A stretch of DNA of 64,000 bases from Plantago ovata (lineage: Eukaryota; Streptophyta; Magnoliopsida; Lamiales; Plantaginaceae), in NCBI GenBank assembly GCA_028274465.1, contig CM051458.1, positions 26,737,566 through 26,801,565 on the forward strand, in the 5' to 3' direction. Of the stretch, positions 30,846 to 41,946 are shown in pieces; position 1 is the first letter of the stretch; every line of letters starts with the position of its first letter. A program made the position numbers and the translations under genes. A model generated the notes under the pieces. The model did no database searches. It saw only the letters and a program-made list of their open reading frames with translations, and was not told the origin of the DNA.

Positions 30846-33224
30846 ATGTCTTTAGGAGATGCTCCCTTGCTGAAGCTGGAAAACTACGAAAAATGGCGAA
30901 ACAACATGATGCTACATCTTGAGCCATTAGTGATGAGATGGTCACTGTCATTAATGATGGACCTATCAAGATCACTAAGGTTGAAAGAGAGTTTTCCTCA
31001 CAAACCACTGAAGCTGGAAAGGAAACTATCTTAGGCGAACCGTCGATACCTTGTTCCAAAACCAAGAGAGGAATGGACTTCCGACGAAGCTAAGAGATTC
31101 CGTCTTGATGGCCAAGCAAGAAACATCATCATTCGATCAACTCCGGATACCATACAGTGCAAACTGTGGGGTGCTAAACTGCTAAGGAAGCTTGGAAAAT
31201 GGTTCAAGATCTTTGTGCTGGATCTGACAAAACCAAGGAAAACAAACTCGAAGTGCTGAAGTAAAGTTTCAGAACTTTAAACAAGGTACAAATGAGTCAC
31301 TGAAGACTTGGACTTCAGATTCACAACTCTTGTTAGTGAAATGGCAGCCTTGGGTGTTGGAAATCTTTACTCAGATTCTGAGAAGGTGAAACCATCATCA
31401 GAAGTCTGAATCGAATGGATCCACACTCAGAACTTCTACTACAATCAAGGAATGCCAGACATTACACCAACAGAGTTGTTCTCTCATCTTGCTACTGTCA
31501 ACTACGAGACAAAGCAAGAGAAAATGTGTTTGCTGAAAAATCGCAAAACATTGCTCTTGCTGCAAAGCCGTCATCTTCTGAAAAGAAGAATGATAAAGAG
31601 CCTGCTGATGAAAACTCTTTAGTTGTCAAAACATGAAGAAATTCATCAGTAAGGAACTTGAAAGGCGAAAAGCAAAGAGAAGCTGAAAAAGCATCTTGGT
31701 AACAACTACCATAAGTACAAGAATGAGACTAGCTCGCTGAACAAGCAAGCCATCATCGAAGAACCAGCAGTTGGAAATGATCTCTGCTTTTACTGCAAAA
31801 AGCCTGGACACTTCAAAGCAAATTGCCCTTTGCTGAAAGGCAAATCTGCTGAAAAGAAGAAGGTTCAAAAGAGCTTTTATTGCTGAAAAGAAAGAGAAGC
31901 TTCAAGCAAAAATCGATGCATTGTGCATTGATACTAGCTCCGAAGACAGTGAGGATGAAAGTTCAGACACTGACGATGAAGAAGCCACTCTTGACGTAGA
32001 GATTGGCAAAGAAGTTTGTGGAATAGCTATGGAAGCTTATCCAGATGTGTCAAACTACGAGTTCTGCCTCATGGCCGGTCAGGTACAATCCTACCTCTGA
32101 CTCAGACTCAGAAAGTGAAGACGAGATTGACCTTGACAAGATTCAAGGAGAATCGAAAGATTTGAGAAACTCTGAGCAGACAGCAAGAGAAACTACAGAT
32201 TGCTGAAACTCTGACCAAGCAGACTACTGAAAAGTATATCTTGCTGAAGGAAGAGACAGAAGAAAAGGATGCTGAAATAAGGCGTCTTAAGAAGTTGATT
32301 GCTGAAGCTACAGAGAGAATTCTCAAATGGCATTAGAATTGGAAGAGTATCAGTCCTCAATTCTAAAGTTACTTGCTGAAATCCAAGAAATGAAAAAGAT
32401 GAAAATCAATTTCAAATCTTATGCTGACGCAAGTAATACGCTGACTGAACTAAACTCTTATTGAGAGATCCATCTCAGAAAGAAGGTTTAGGTGCAACGT
32501 ATGAAGGTGAGACGTAAAATCTTGAGTAAAGACAAATCACCGATTTCCTTTGTACGTGCTACTGATAGTGGTCAACCAGAACTCTATCAGTTTGGTCAAT
32601 CTAAGGTTGCTGAAACATGCAATCAAGTACCTACGACCATAAAGCCCGCTGTTGCTACTCAAAGTAACAAGACTTTAAAAGGAAAACAGTTGCTGAAAGC
32701 AAACTGTAAAGAAGGAATGTAAAGCATTCCGCCAAACAAGTTGCTGAAAAGCAATTTGTTAAGTCAAAAGGCAAGATTACTAAAAGTAATCAGAAGACCT
32801 TTGCTGACAAACCTGAATCAAGTAAGGTTGCTGACACAAAAGCTCAGCATTCTCCAAAAAGTGGACTCGGTTTCAAAACCAAGCAAAGTCAACTTTTTCA
32901 CGAGTATAAGCAAAGTCAGCAAAGATACTTCAAAGAGATGAATAAAATCAAGCCTAAGAGTTCTGAAAAGACTCTAAATGCTAGGGCTAGAAGGAACCTT
33001 GCTAGAAAAGAACTTACTTAAAAGTACGTTCAGCAAAAAGGTCAACCGAGCAAGACACCACATCAGAAAGTGGACTTGATCAGCACGAATCAAAAGTCTT
33101 TAGCTCAAAACCTCCTAGTTCCTCAACAAGTAGAAAACAAGTCAAAGTTGAAAAACTTAAGACTTGGGTTTCCACTGGACGCATTCTTGAACAAGTTAGT
33201 GGACATCCAATATTGGATAATTAA
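30846..33224 (+). pseudogene. gag of element F, many single-base frame breaks
   Basis: Same start, capsid region, CCHC knuckle (about 31783-31824), coiled coil and basic tail as the intact D gag. At least a dozen single-base losses occur between 30920 and 32720, against few after 32760. The density gradient follows distance from the gap, so sequencing error is likely. A TAA at about 33018 (KELT then stop) is shared with element A and is probably real. The gag stop is at 33222-33224. Confidence 0.88.
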
Positions 33225-36200
33225 CTTGTTTGCTCTTGATTGTGCAGACTTCAGCCACGGAGACAAACGATGCAATCTGGCACTTTGATAGTGGTTGTGG
33301 AAAGCACATGACGGGCAACAAGAATAACCTTATAAACTATAGACGGTGGTCTAAAGGTTCAACAATAAGGTTTGCTGGTGGAGGCTCTGGTTCTACAAAA
33401 GGCTATGGTGACGTGAAGTTAGGATGCATTACCATTACGGGAGTTCTTTATGTCAAAAATCTTAAGTTTAATCTTTTCAGCATGAGTCAGTTTGCTGACA
33501 AAGGATACTTCATCAAAATCAAAAGTGATGAATGTAAACTTATAGATTTCGAGACTAAAAAGGTTATTATGATTGCAAGAAGATCAGGAGGCTTGTACCC
33601 CGTAGATTGGTCTTCAGCAATCGTTGAAAAATGCCTTGTCTCAGATCACGATTGCCTTGCTGAAAAAGCATGGTTATGGCATAAACGAACAAGTCATCTA
33701 AACTTCAAGACGCTGAATAAGTTGTCTAAAAAGGCACTTGTAGTTGGATTACCTAAGGTTACTTTTAAGAAGGATGGTGTTTGCAATGCATGTCAGCAAG
33801 GAAAACAAACCAAATCTTCTTTCAAGAACAAGGCAGTACCGTCAACTACAAAACCTTTACAACTCTTACACATGGACTTGTTTGAATCTTCTTCAACAAG
33901 CTATGCTGGTAAGAAGTATGGTCTGGTGGTGGTAGATGACTATTCAAGATTCACTTGGGTAGTATTTATCAAGCACAAATCTGAAACTAGGACTGAAATA
34001 CCTAACTTGCTGAATAAGCTTGAAGTCATGAAAAATGACAAGGTAAAAGTCATAAGGACAGACCATGGTACTGAGTTTGTAAACCAGTACATAACTGAGT
34101 ATTGCACTTCAAAAGGCATACAACATCAGTTATCCTCAGTAAGGACACCACAACATAACGATGTTGCTGAACAGAGGAATCGTATCCTAAAAGAAGCCAC
34201 AAGAACAATGCTTGCTGACACTGAAATAAGTGAGGCTTACTGGGTTGAAGCGATTAATACCGCCTGTTACACTCAAAACAGATGTTTGATTACTAAGGAA
34301 TACAACAAGACTCCTTATGAGTTGTTCGTTGGAAGGCCTCCTAATATCACTCATCTAAGAGTATTTGGTTGTAAGTGCTTCGTTCATAATAACGATAGAG
34401 AATACCTAAGAACATTTCAACCAAAGGCAGATGAAGCGATATTTCTCGGTTACTCCTTGCATAGTAAAGCTTATAGAGTTTACAACAAAAAGGCACAAAA
34501 GATCGAAGAATCAGTGCATGTTGTATTCTACGAAAAGACACAAGGAGTGCCTGCTGAAGAAGAAATATCAGAATGTATGAAAAAGTTAATCATACATGAG
34601 CAAAGAACTGAATCTAATGCTAGGCAAATCAAGTCAATTGAACTAAATGATGATTCTGACAATGACTCTCCTCCCCCAAGTCATGACAAGATAAATATAG
34701 TTCACGACAAGGAATTTCCAGCAAAAGACGCAGTTGCTCCGGAAGTTGCTGAAACTATGCAACCTCTAGTGCCTGCTAATGAGCTACCACAATCTAGCAA
34801 TGCTGAACAAGCAGTTGCTGATGAACCTATCTCAGCAGAAACACAAAATTCCAGTAGTACTGAACAAGTACATGCTGAAGAGTCACATGCTGATGAGCAA
34901 ACATATCCAGATCCAACAAGCAGAAAACCTGTTAGTAAATGGATTAGAGATCGTCCCTCTACGGATATGATTGGTGATATTGATAAACGCCAAGTGACTA
35001 GATCCAAAGTTTCTGCTACTCATGGACTTGCTGAGGAAGCAACTGTCGTAGAAGTAGAATCATTGTTCTCTTGCTTTGTTTCAGAAATTGAACCTAAAAC
35101 CATAGAAGAAGCTTTAAAGCATTCTGAATGGATAGAGGCAATGCGAGAAGAACTGGATCAATTTGAAAGGAACAAAGTCTGGAAACTTGTACCACTTGCT
35201 GAAGGCAAGAACGCTATTGGTACAAAGTGGGTGTTCAGAAATAAGTTGAGCGAGTCTGGTGAAGTAACAAGAAATAAAGCACGTTTAGTTGCTCAAGGAT
35301 ACTGTCAGAATGAAGGATTGGACTATGATGAGTCTTATGCACCAGTTGCAAGATTGGATACAATTAGGCTTTTCTTGGCCTTTGTTGCTCATAATGACTT
35401 CATTGTTTACCAAATGGATGTTAAAAGTGCATTCTTGAATGGTGAACTTGCTGAAGAAGTCTCCTTAGAACAACCCCCTGGCTTTGAACTTCCCTCAGAA
35501 ATCAAGATGGTATACAAGCTTCAGAAAGCTGTATATGTTCTAAAGCAAGCACCAAGAGCATGGTATGATACCTTGGCTAAGTTCTTGCTGGATAATGGTT
35601 TCAAGAAAGGTGAAGTTGACAAAACCTTATTTACCATGAACCATGATGGTAAAATACTCTTAGTTCAAATTTATGTGGATGACATAATTTTTGGATCTAA
35701 GGACAAGCAACTTTTTGATGATTTTGCCAAACTCATGACAAACAAGTTTGAAATAGTATGATGGGAAAATTGAATTATTTCCTAGGATTGCAAGTCAAGC
35801 AACTCAAAGATGGAATATTCATAAATCAAGCAAAGTATGCAAAAGAAATGCTCATAAAGTTTAGGATCAAAGAGGAAGAGAAACCTGAAAGATCCCTATG
35901 AGTGTTGGTACCAAATTGGGCTATACTAAAGAAGATAAAAGTGTTGGAGAACACAAGTATAGGAAGCTCATTGGGTTCCTTGTTGTATTTAACAGCAAGT
36001 AGACCTGACATTCAGTATGCTGTTTGTGTGTGTGCAAGATTCCAATCTGATCCAAGAGAATCACACTACAAAAGTCAATCAAGATACTGAAATATGTCAA
36101 AGGTACAGTCAATGTTGGATTATGGTATCCTAAAGATTCAGGACTTGAGTTGGTAGGTTATTCTGATGCTGATCATGGAGGATCAACTCTTGATAGAAAA

Positions 36201-36620
36201 AGTACCTCTGGAACTTTTCAGTTTTTGGGTACTAGATTAATATCATGGTTCAGCAAGAAACAAACCTGTGTTGCCAAGTCATCTACTGAATCTGAATACA
36301 TTGCGGCTGGATGTTGCACAGCTCAAATCCTATGGATTCAGCAACAATTAAGAGATTATGGTATTTCTGCAAAGAAAACACCAATCTTTTGTGATAATAC
36401 GAGTGCTATTGCTATTACGCAAAATCCTAAGTTTCACTCTAGGACCAAACACATTGATATTAGACATCATTTCATTAGAGATCATGTGGAAAAGGGAGAT
36501 ATTGAGGTTGTGAAAGTGGGTACTGATGATCAACTTGCTGACATCTTTATCAAGCCCCTACCAGATAATAGGTTCGCAATGCTAAGGTATAACCTTGGAT
36601 TGATTGAACTACCTCAATAA
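33221..36620 (+). pseudogene. pol polyprotein of element F, open through RT then frameshifted
   Basis: The frame opens right after its own stop at 33218-33220, as in D. Protease [10 protein letters not shown], integrase finger and DDE residues, and RT with YVDD at 35672-35683 are all in one frame of 843 codons. A 1-nt loss at about 35753 (shared with A) ends it. RNase H continues from 36150 to the stop at 36620. The segment near the integrase Glu reads [11 protein letters not shown] instead of QQNGVAERKNR. The catalytic Glu is kept, but the conserved Gly and Lys are lost, so integration activity may be impaired. Confidence 0.92.
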
Positions 36621-36638
36621 AGGATACAATTGGCAAAA

Positions 36639-36999
36639 TGCTGAAACAGGTATTCAGCAAGCCAAAGTATTCTTACTTAAAAGCTCCTTCCACTAATTTC
36701 TTCTAAGAAATGATAGGTCACTACATGATTGCTGAAACAGGCATTCAGCATGTAATTCCTTCAAAACGGGTATTTGTTAGGAAACTTGATCAATTGCTGA
36801 GACAGGCACTCAGTAAGAGAAAAACCTTAAAGATTGCTGAAACGGGTATTCAGACAATCAAAGATACTGAAATAGGTATTCAAGTATCAAGGGAATATTC
36901 TGAGACGGGAACTCAGAAAAAGAGCAAAACTCATTTCTTAGATTTTACCAAAGGATATCTCAAGTACAAAAGAATTTACTGATACGGGAACTCAGAAAT
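36639..36999 (+). repeat. Hairpin array between pol and ORF3, element F copy
   Basis: First hairpin 36639-36659 (TGCTGAA, ACAGGTA, TTCAGCA), last near 36974-36999 (loop ACGGGAA). This copy keeps the short-armed third hairpin as CAAA / ACGGGTA / TTTG, immediately followed by the LTR-terminus 14-mer at 36775-36788. Confidence 0.87.
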
Positions 37000-37244
37000 A
37001 TCTTTTAAACTTAAGAAAATATGAGATATCTAAGTAAGGGGGAACTTTTAGCAATTATCTAGGCTATTTATGCAAACTCGCTGAAAAGATTCTTGTCTAT
37101 TTCATTAAGTAATCTAATCCCATAAGACTCGGTAAAATCAATTTGTGACGTTAATCGGGCACAGATAAACTCGTAATAATCATGACATGAAATACAATCG
37201 TGGCCATTGATTAAAAGGAGTTATTGATCTAACGGTTAACATTT

Positions 37245-37525
37245 TCAAAGAGAGAGAGTGCTCTGACGGTTTTAGTTAGTGGGCCACTACGCATTCAATG
37301 CAAAGGCTCCACTAACGCCTTTGTTTCTCTGTTTTACCCTTGCTGAGAACTCAAATCGATTGAGTTTCTCACACATCAGAGACACTATATAAAGAAGGAG
37401 TTAGAGAAATGACAAAATTCTTTAACTCACATTTCCTTTCTCTGCAAATTTTAGCCTGAATCTACTGTACCTCCGGTCAAAAAGCAAACTATCTTTTTCG
37501 TACACATTTTCTCCTATATAAAGAA
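37245..37525 (+). promoter_or_regulatory. ORF3 leader with twin TATA-like boxes, element F
   Basis: GAGAGAGAG, AGTGGGCCACT, the ATCGAT-centred near-palindrome, a first TATATAAAGAAGG (about 37386-37398) and a second TATATAAAGAA at about 37515-37525, ending at the ATG. Same order and spacing as in C and D. Confidence 0.45.
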
Positions 37526-40500
37526 ATGGCACTGAAAAGACAATCCTCCAAGACCTCCAAGTCATCTAAGGTTGACAGTGCTGAGAAACGCACTGCTCCG
37601 GTGACTACTCCGGCAACAAACACAGCGAAAGTTGTGTTGAAAAACGACAGAATCACGGAAAAACCCATGCCTCCTTCATATCTTGACACTGCAAAGTGTG
37701 AGATGATGATGCAATGGGGTGGTTTTGCTAAAGAGAAGTATATTCGATACTTCTATGAACAAGAACTTGACGGTGACAATGAAGAGGCGCTTGAATTTAT
37801 CAAGCAGCAAGGCCTCATTCATTTTATAACTGCTCGCACTAAGCAAATGAGCATGTTGGATACAATGGAGTTCTACAACAATGCAGAAATCCAGTCCCTA
37901 ACTGATAGTAAAGGGGTCACTGAAAAAGTGATCTTTACTACAGTTCAGAACACGCAAATCGTCCTGAAATGGACTGATTTAGCGGAAATCTTTCAGATTC
38001 CAACCACTGGAACTGAAGATGACGTCACTGCCACTGATGAAGAAATTGAAGCCTTCTACAGTGACGTCAGAAATGAGAAAATGAAGAAAGGAGAGATTTC
38101 TCCCGTGACTTGGACAAAGCACGTTAAGAGGAAGCATCTTTGTCATTCACTTGGTCTAGTAGCTCTGCTACTAATCAAAGTTTTGGATTCCCAAGTTGGA
38201 GGAATAGACCAAGTAGGCTTGAGAAGGTGGCCGCTGCTGATGCATATCTATGAGAACAAAACGGAACTTAACTGGGCTAAGTACATTTTCAACAGACTTG
38301 TTGATTGTGTTACTAAGTTCAAGGTTAAGGTGGAAAACAACAAAGTTTCACCTACCTTACATGTTATGTATGGAATAAAGATATGCTATATCCTTGAACA
38401 TTTCAGGATTCAGCTGAGAAACCCATTGCCAATCAAGAAATCTGTATGCAATGTGGGAAGAGCCTTCTACAAGCAGAATGTACCTAAGACTGCTGGCAAG
38501 AAACTTGAAAAATCTAAGAAGACAACAGCTGCAAATGTTGTCAGCACAAGCCAGCAAGAAAGGTATACAACAGCTGTAGATGTCACCACTCAGCAACTTA
38601 GAGATGAAACTGCTGTAGATGGTGGTGACAGAGATGAAACTGCTCTAGATGGTGATCATGCTGACACCACTACACCCGTTGCTAAAAATGCAACTACTGA
38701 CGCCTCTGCTGGGAAACTGGAAAAATCAAAGAAGAAAAAGAGGAAAGCTGATGATGACACTCAGACTGCAGAGTCATCAGCAAACCCCGTCCCCAAGAGA
38801 AAAAGGACCCATAGCCTAGAAAGAAAACACTGGCTCGCAAGTCAGTTCCAATAGTCCATGATCTCTCGGATGATTCCCAAGCAGTTGCTGAAAAGCAAAC
38901 TCTAGTAGATGTTGACAAGGTAGTTACTGAAGCCTATGTCAGCAACATTGAAGTGTTTGCGGAAGCCTTCAATGATCGACTCAACGTTGATTCTTCTACT
39001 GTGAATAGACCACAAGGCAGTGGAAATGAAATTCCTGCCCAAGTCCCAGATATCTACATTGTAGATAATCTTGATGACCCAACTCTGGAACCGGTTACTG
39101 ATATCGCTGCAGATATAAGAACCACGACACTTGTTGAAGTTGTCGTTGCTGAAATGATGGTTGCTGAACAAGCAATTCATCAGGTTTCTGAAGAACCAGT
39201 TGCTGAGACAGCAATGGTTCAAGTCCCAGAAGTTGCTGAAGAAACACAAGAAGCATTATTCGACGACGCATCTCGTGATGCTGAGAATACTGGCCCCAGT
39301 TCACCAAAGACATCAATTGAAAAAGTCCAGCTTGTACTGGAAGCTTTAAGCCAACAGATGGAATTGGATATTGAAGAATCATCCAACAAATCCATTGATG
39401 TTTTTATGACAAGCAGTGAGCTTAAGGGTCAAGATGCTTCCGCTCAACTTGTCATTTCAGAGACAAGGGAGATTGCTGAAACCGCGCAGCTTTCTCAAAC
39501 AGAGCAAGCCAAGAAGTCTGCTGAAGAAACAGTCCCAGAAATTGAAGAAATTGTTAATGCTGAAAGGACTGAGCCACAACCTGTCCTTCTTCAGCAGGTA
39601 GTTAACTCAACCATAAGCAAATCTTCATTTTTTGAAACTCAATATTTTGCTAATATTATGATTTCTCTACAGACTTCTCAAGATGCAAGTTAGATGGTTG
39701 CTGAAGCCTCTGCACCATAATCAACACTTCCTGCTCAGCAGGTAGTTACAGTTTTTGGTAATAAAACTAAGTTTGACAACTTAGTACTTGTATCTAACTC
39801 ATATTTATTTCAGGATGAACAAATGGAGGGTGCTTCTCAAGATCCTCAAGGAATGGAAATTGTACAAGCACAAACAAGTGTGCAACATGAGCTTGCTGAA
39901 ACTCAGCAGGTAAATCATGTTTCAGCTTTGGACTCTAAAACAATTATCCAAACCTTTCCTGATCTAAATAATATTCTTTTTCAGGCTCTAAAGGAGACCA
40001 CTGAAGTGGTGCACATCACTGAAGATCCAAAAGTGAGTTCTGAGGAACTTTACTTGAACTTCAAAAGAACAACCTTGTCAAGAGTTGCTAAGTCTGTCAG
40101 CAACTGGAAAAGGTACAGAAGGATGGATTTTTCTGATCTCCATCTTCATCTTTCAAACGAGAAAAAGAGATCTTCTCTGCTGAAGCTCGAGACGTTTGTC
40201 CACTCCATACTTCCTGAAGAATTGTCATATTCTCAGCTAATGAGCTCGAATCTGATTGCTCAAATCAGAGAGAATATGAAGGCAAAGTTTAAGAGTGCCT
40301 CTCCAGCTGAACAAGTTGTGATGCTCAAGGGTTTATTTGTACCCGTGGTGGTTGATCCCCACAAAATCAATGAGGAAGAAGAAGTAACGAGTGTTGCTTT
40401 ATACAAGCATCTCGAGCTAGTTATTCTGACTGATGATGATGAAGAGGAAGAAGATGAAAACATCCCTACTGATCCCAGTGATGATGAAGGGAAAGATTCA

Positions 40501-41132
40501 AAGGACAAAAAGGATGACGATGATGACAATCAACGTCCAAGTCCTGATGCTGGTGGACTAAAAATGACAGTTGCTGAAACTGAACAACAAGACAATCAGC
40601 AAGCTGAACAAACACCAACTCAGCATGAATCTCAACCTGCTCCTGCTCACACTGAAAATCAAGCACCTGTACAAGGCGCTGATACTGAAGAGGAATATGC
40701 CAGAAAACGAGCTGCCTTGAAACATGGCAAGAGCAAGTTTTCTGATGCCGAGTTACCTTTACTCGATGCCAAGGTCACTGATACAAACCTTGATGGTGAA
40801 GATGAAATGGATGAAGATTACCAAAGAGCACTACAAAACAGTCTCCTAATTCATGCAAGACATACGCAGGATTTGGAAATTGGTCAATCTTCAGGAGTGA
40901 AGCCAAAGGAAGTCCCCTCCCTTCCACTTACTACTGGTGAAACTCCAGCAATTGAGTCTCAAATGCTGCCCTCAACAACTACTCAATTAAAACTAACTAC
41001 TGGTGAAACTCCAGTTGTTGATTCTGAAGTGTTACCATCAGCAACCACTCAACCAAAAGGAAATGAAGCTGCTGACTTAGGTTCCAAGGTTGCTGGCCTT
41101 GATGACTCTGAGGATGAAGATGATCTATCAGC
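37526..41132 (+). pseudogene. ORF3 of element F, 3' part lost at the junction with element E
   Basis: ATG at 37526. Residues 1-300 are the conserved block; a Lys-rich bipartite basic run KKKKRKADDD follows at about 405. The frame shifts near 38805, resumes 38953-39693 (PDIYIVDN motif, repeated Val-Ala-Glu), stops at 39691 (TAG for CAG) and 39718 (TAA), and is open from 39823 to beyond 41132. Mini-introns lie at 39598-39672, 39742-39813 and 39910-39984. The last part has a conserved FKRTTLSRVAKSVSNW region and a long Asp/Glu run. At 41132 the sequence turns into LTR in opposite orientation. Soluble, Glu/Gln-rich, with no clear signal peptide or membrane segment, so an envelope role is not supported by sequence. 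Confidence 0.8.
39598..39984 (+). other. Three in-frame mini-introns of ORF3 (element F)
   Basis: Intron 1: 39598-39672, 75 nt, donor CAGCAG|GTAGTT, acceptor TCTCTACAG. Intron 2: 39742-39813, 72 nt, donor CAGCAG|GTAGTT, branch-like TCTAACT, acceptor TTTATTTCAG. Intron 3: 39910-39984, 75 nt, donor CAGCAG|GTAAAT, branch-like TCTAAAT, acceptor TTTTTCAG. All lengths are multiples of three and none adds a stop, so retained and spliced forms both keep the frame, as in exitrons. Intron 1 is exactly missing from element G. Confidence 0.6.
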
Positions 41133-41683
41133 ATGTCCTTCGCGTGCATGCTTTGCATTTAATGCTTATTTGAATAGAATTCAAATAGTAACATTGGAGC
41201 GCAAATGCAAGTACTTTCAGCAAGAGGTCACATATGTTCCATCAGCAAGTAGTCAGTCTCAGTTTCAGCAAGCACAACCTACTCTGTCATTCAAATTTTC
41301 ACTTATGCAATGCTGTTGCTGAAGTTTCCACTTTCTGAGCAACATGTGCCTTTGTAGATACCAGTCTTCAGAAATCTTCTAGTCTTCAGTCTTCGAGATC
41401 TTCAAGATTCTGAGCGGTTCTAAATGCTTCAATAGTTTGTTTGTAAAAACAAAGTACATCATCAGCAAATGCTTCAGTAGGTTGTATTTCTTTTCAGAAA
41501 ACAAGATACATCATAAGCTTTAAAACCAACCTATCTAGCACCTACTCTAAGTCTTCAGCAAACGTTCCTCTTTTACAATGTCCTTAAAATTCTAAATTCC
41601 TATGGACCTTAAGAGTACTAGTTACTGGACTTTCCTTAATTTAGCATGGTTAATTGCTCATCAAAATTACAAGTTGCCTAACA
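41133..41683 (-). repeat. 3' LTR of element E, U3 part only (551 bp)
   Basis: Starts TGTTAGGCAACTTG on the minus strand at 41683 and runs to 41133, where it joins element F ORF3 in opposite orientation. It lacks TATA, R and U5. Confidence 0.88.
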
Positions 41684-41697
41684 AATTTCCCCCTTTT
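41684..41697 (-). other. Polypurine tract of element E
   Basis: On the minus strand AAAAAGGGGGAAATT lies directly before the TGTT of the 3' LTR, the expected site for plus-strand priming. It defines the 3' end of the internal region for this family. Confidence 0.85.
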
Positions 41698-41946
41698 TGA
41701 TGTTAGCAATCCATGGCTAAATTAATTGATACCCTTTTAGAGGTTTCTGATGTTGAATAAATCAGTTGATTAATGCAAGCATACTTGAATAATTAAACAG
41801 TAAGCATAAGTAAATTGCATAATCAAAAACCAATAAGAGTCAAAAGCTTCATTGCTGATAGTTATCTTTCAGAAGTTTACAAGAAGTAGCAGAGATAACT
41901 AAACAAAATCAGCAAACAAAACTTTATCAAAAACTATTACAGAGAG
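41698..41946 (-). other. Untranslated region between ORF3 stop and PPT, element E
   Basis: About 250 bp, AT-rich, with a few TTGCTGA/TCAGCAA heptamers and no open frame. No hairpin of the array type is seen here. Confidence 0.6.

Larger units (their letters stand above)
30459..41132 (+). mobile_element. Element F: Sirevirus-type Ty1/copia retrotransposon, partial 5' LTR to ORF3
   Basis: Partial LTR 30459-30735, PBS 30738-30749, gag 30846-33224, pol to 36620, hairpin array 36639-36999, ORF3 37526-41132, where it is fused to an inverted LTR piece of element E. The pol frame from 33230 to about 35750 is open. Near identity to element A over about 8.6 kb, starting at the gap edge of each, indicates the same locus in two contigs. 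Confidence 0.9.

Noticed and set aside
33190-33250. A spliceosomal intron joining gag to pol (GTTAGT ... TTGATTGTGCAG)
   Set aside because: It would be only about 53 nt, below the usual plant minimum, and the donor is not kept in element D.
6695-39092. A large biological inverted duplication of two retrotransposons
   Set aside because: The matching segments start at 100-N gaps and end quality is low. An inverted contig with unmerged overlaps explains it more simply.
37526-41132. ORF3 as a retroviral envelope protein
   Set aside because: No signal peptide or convincing membrane segment seen; basic and acidic repeats and nuclear-type runs instead.
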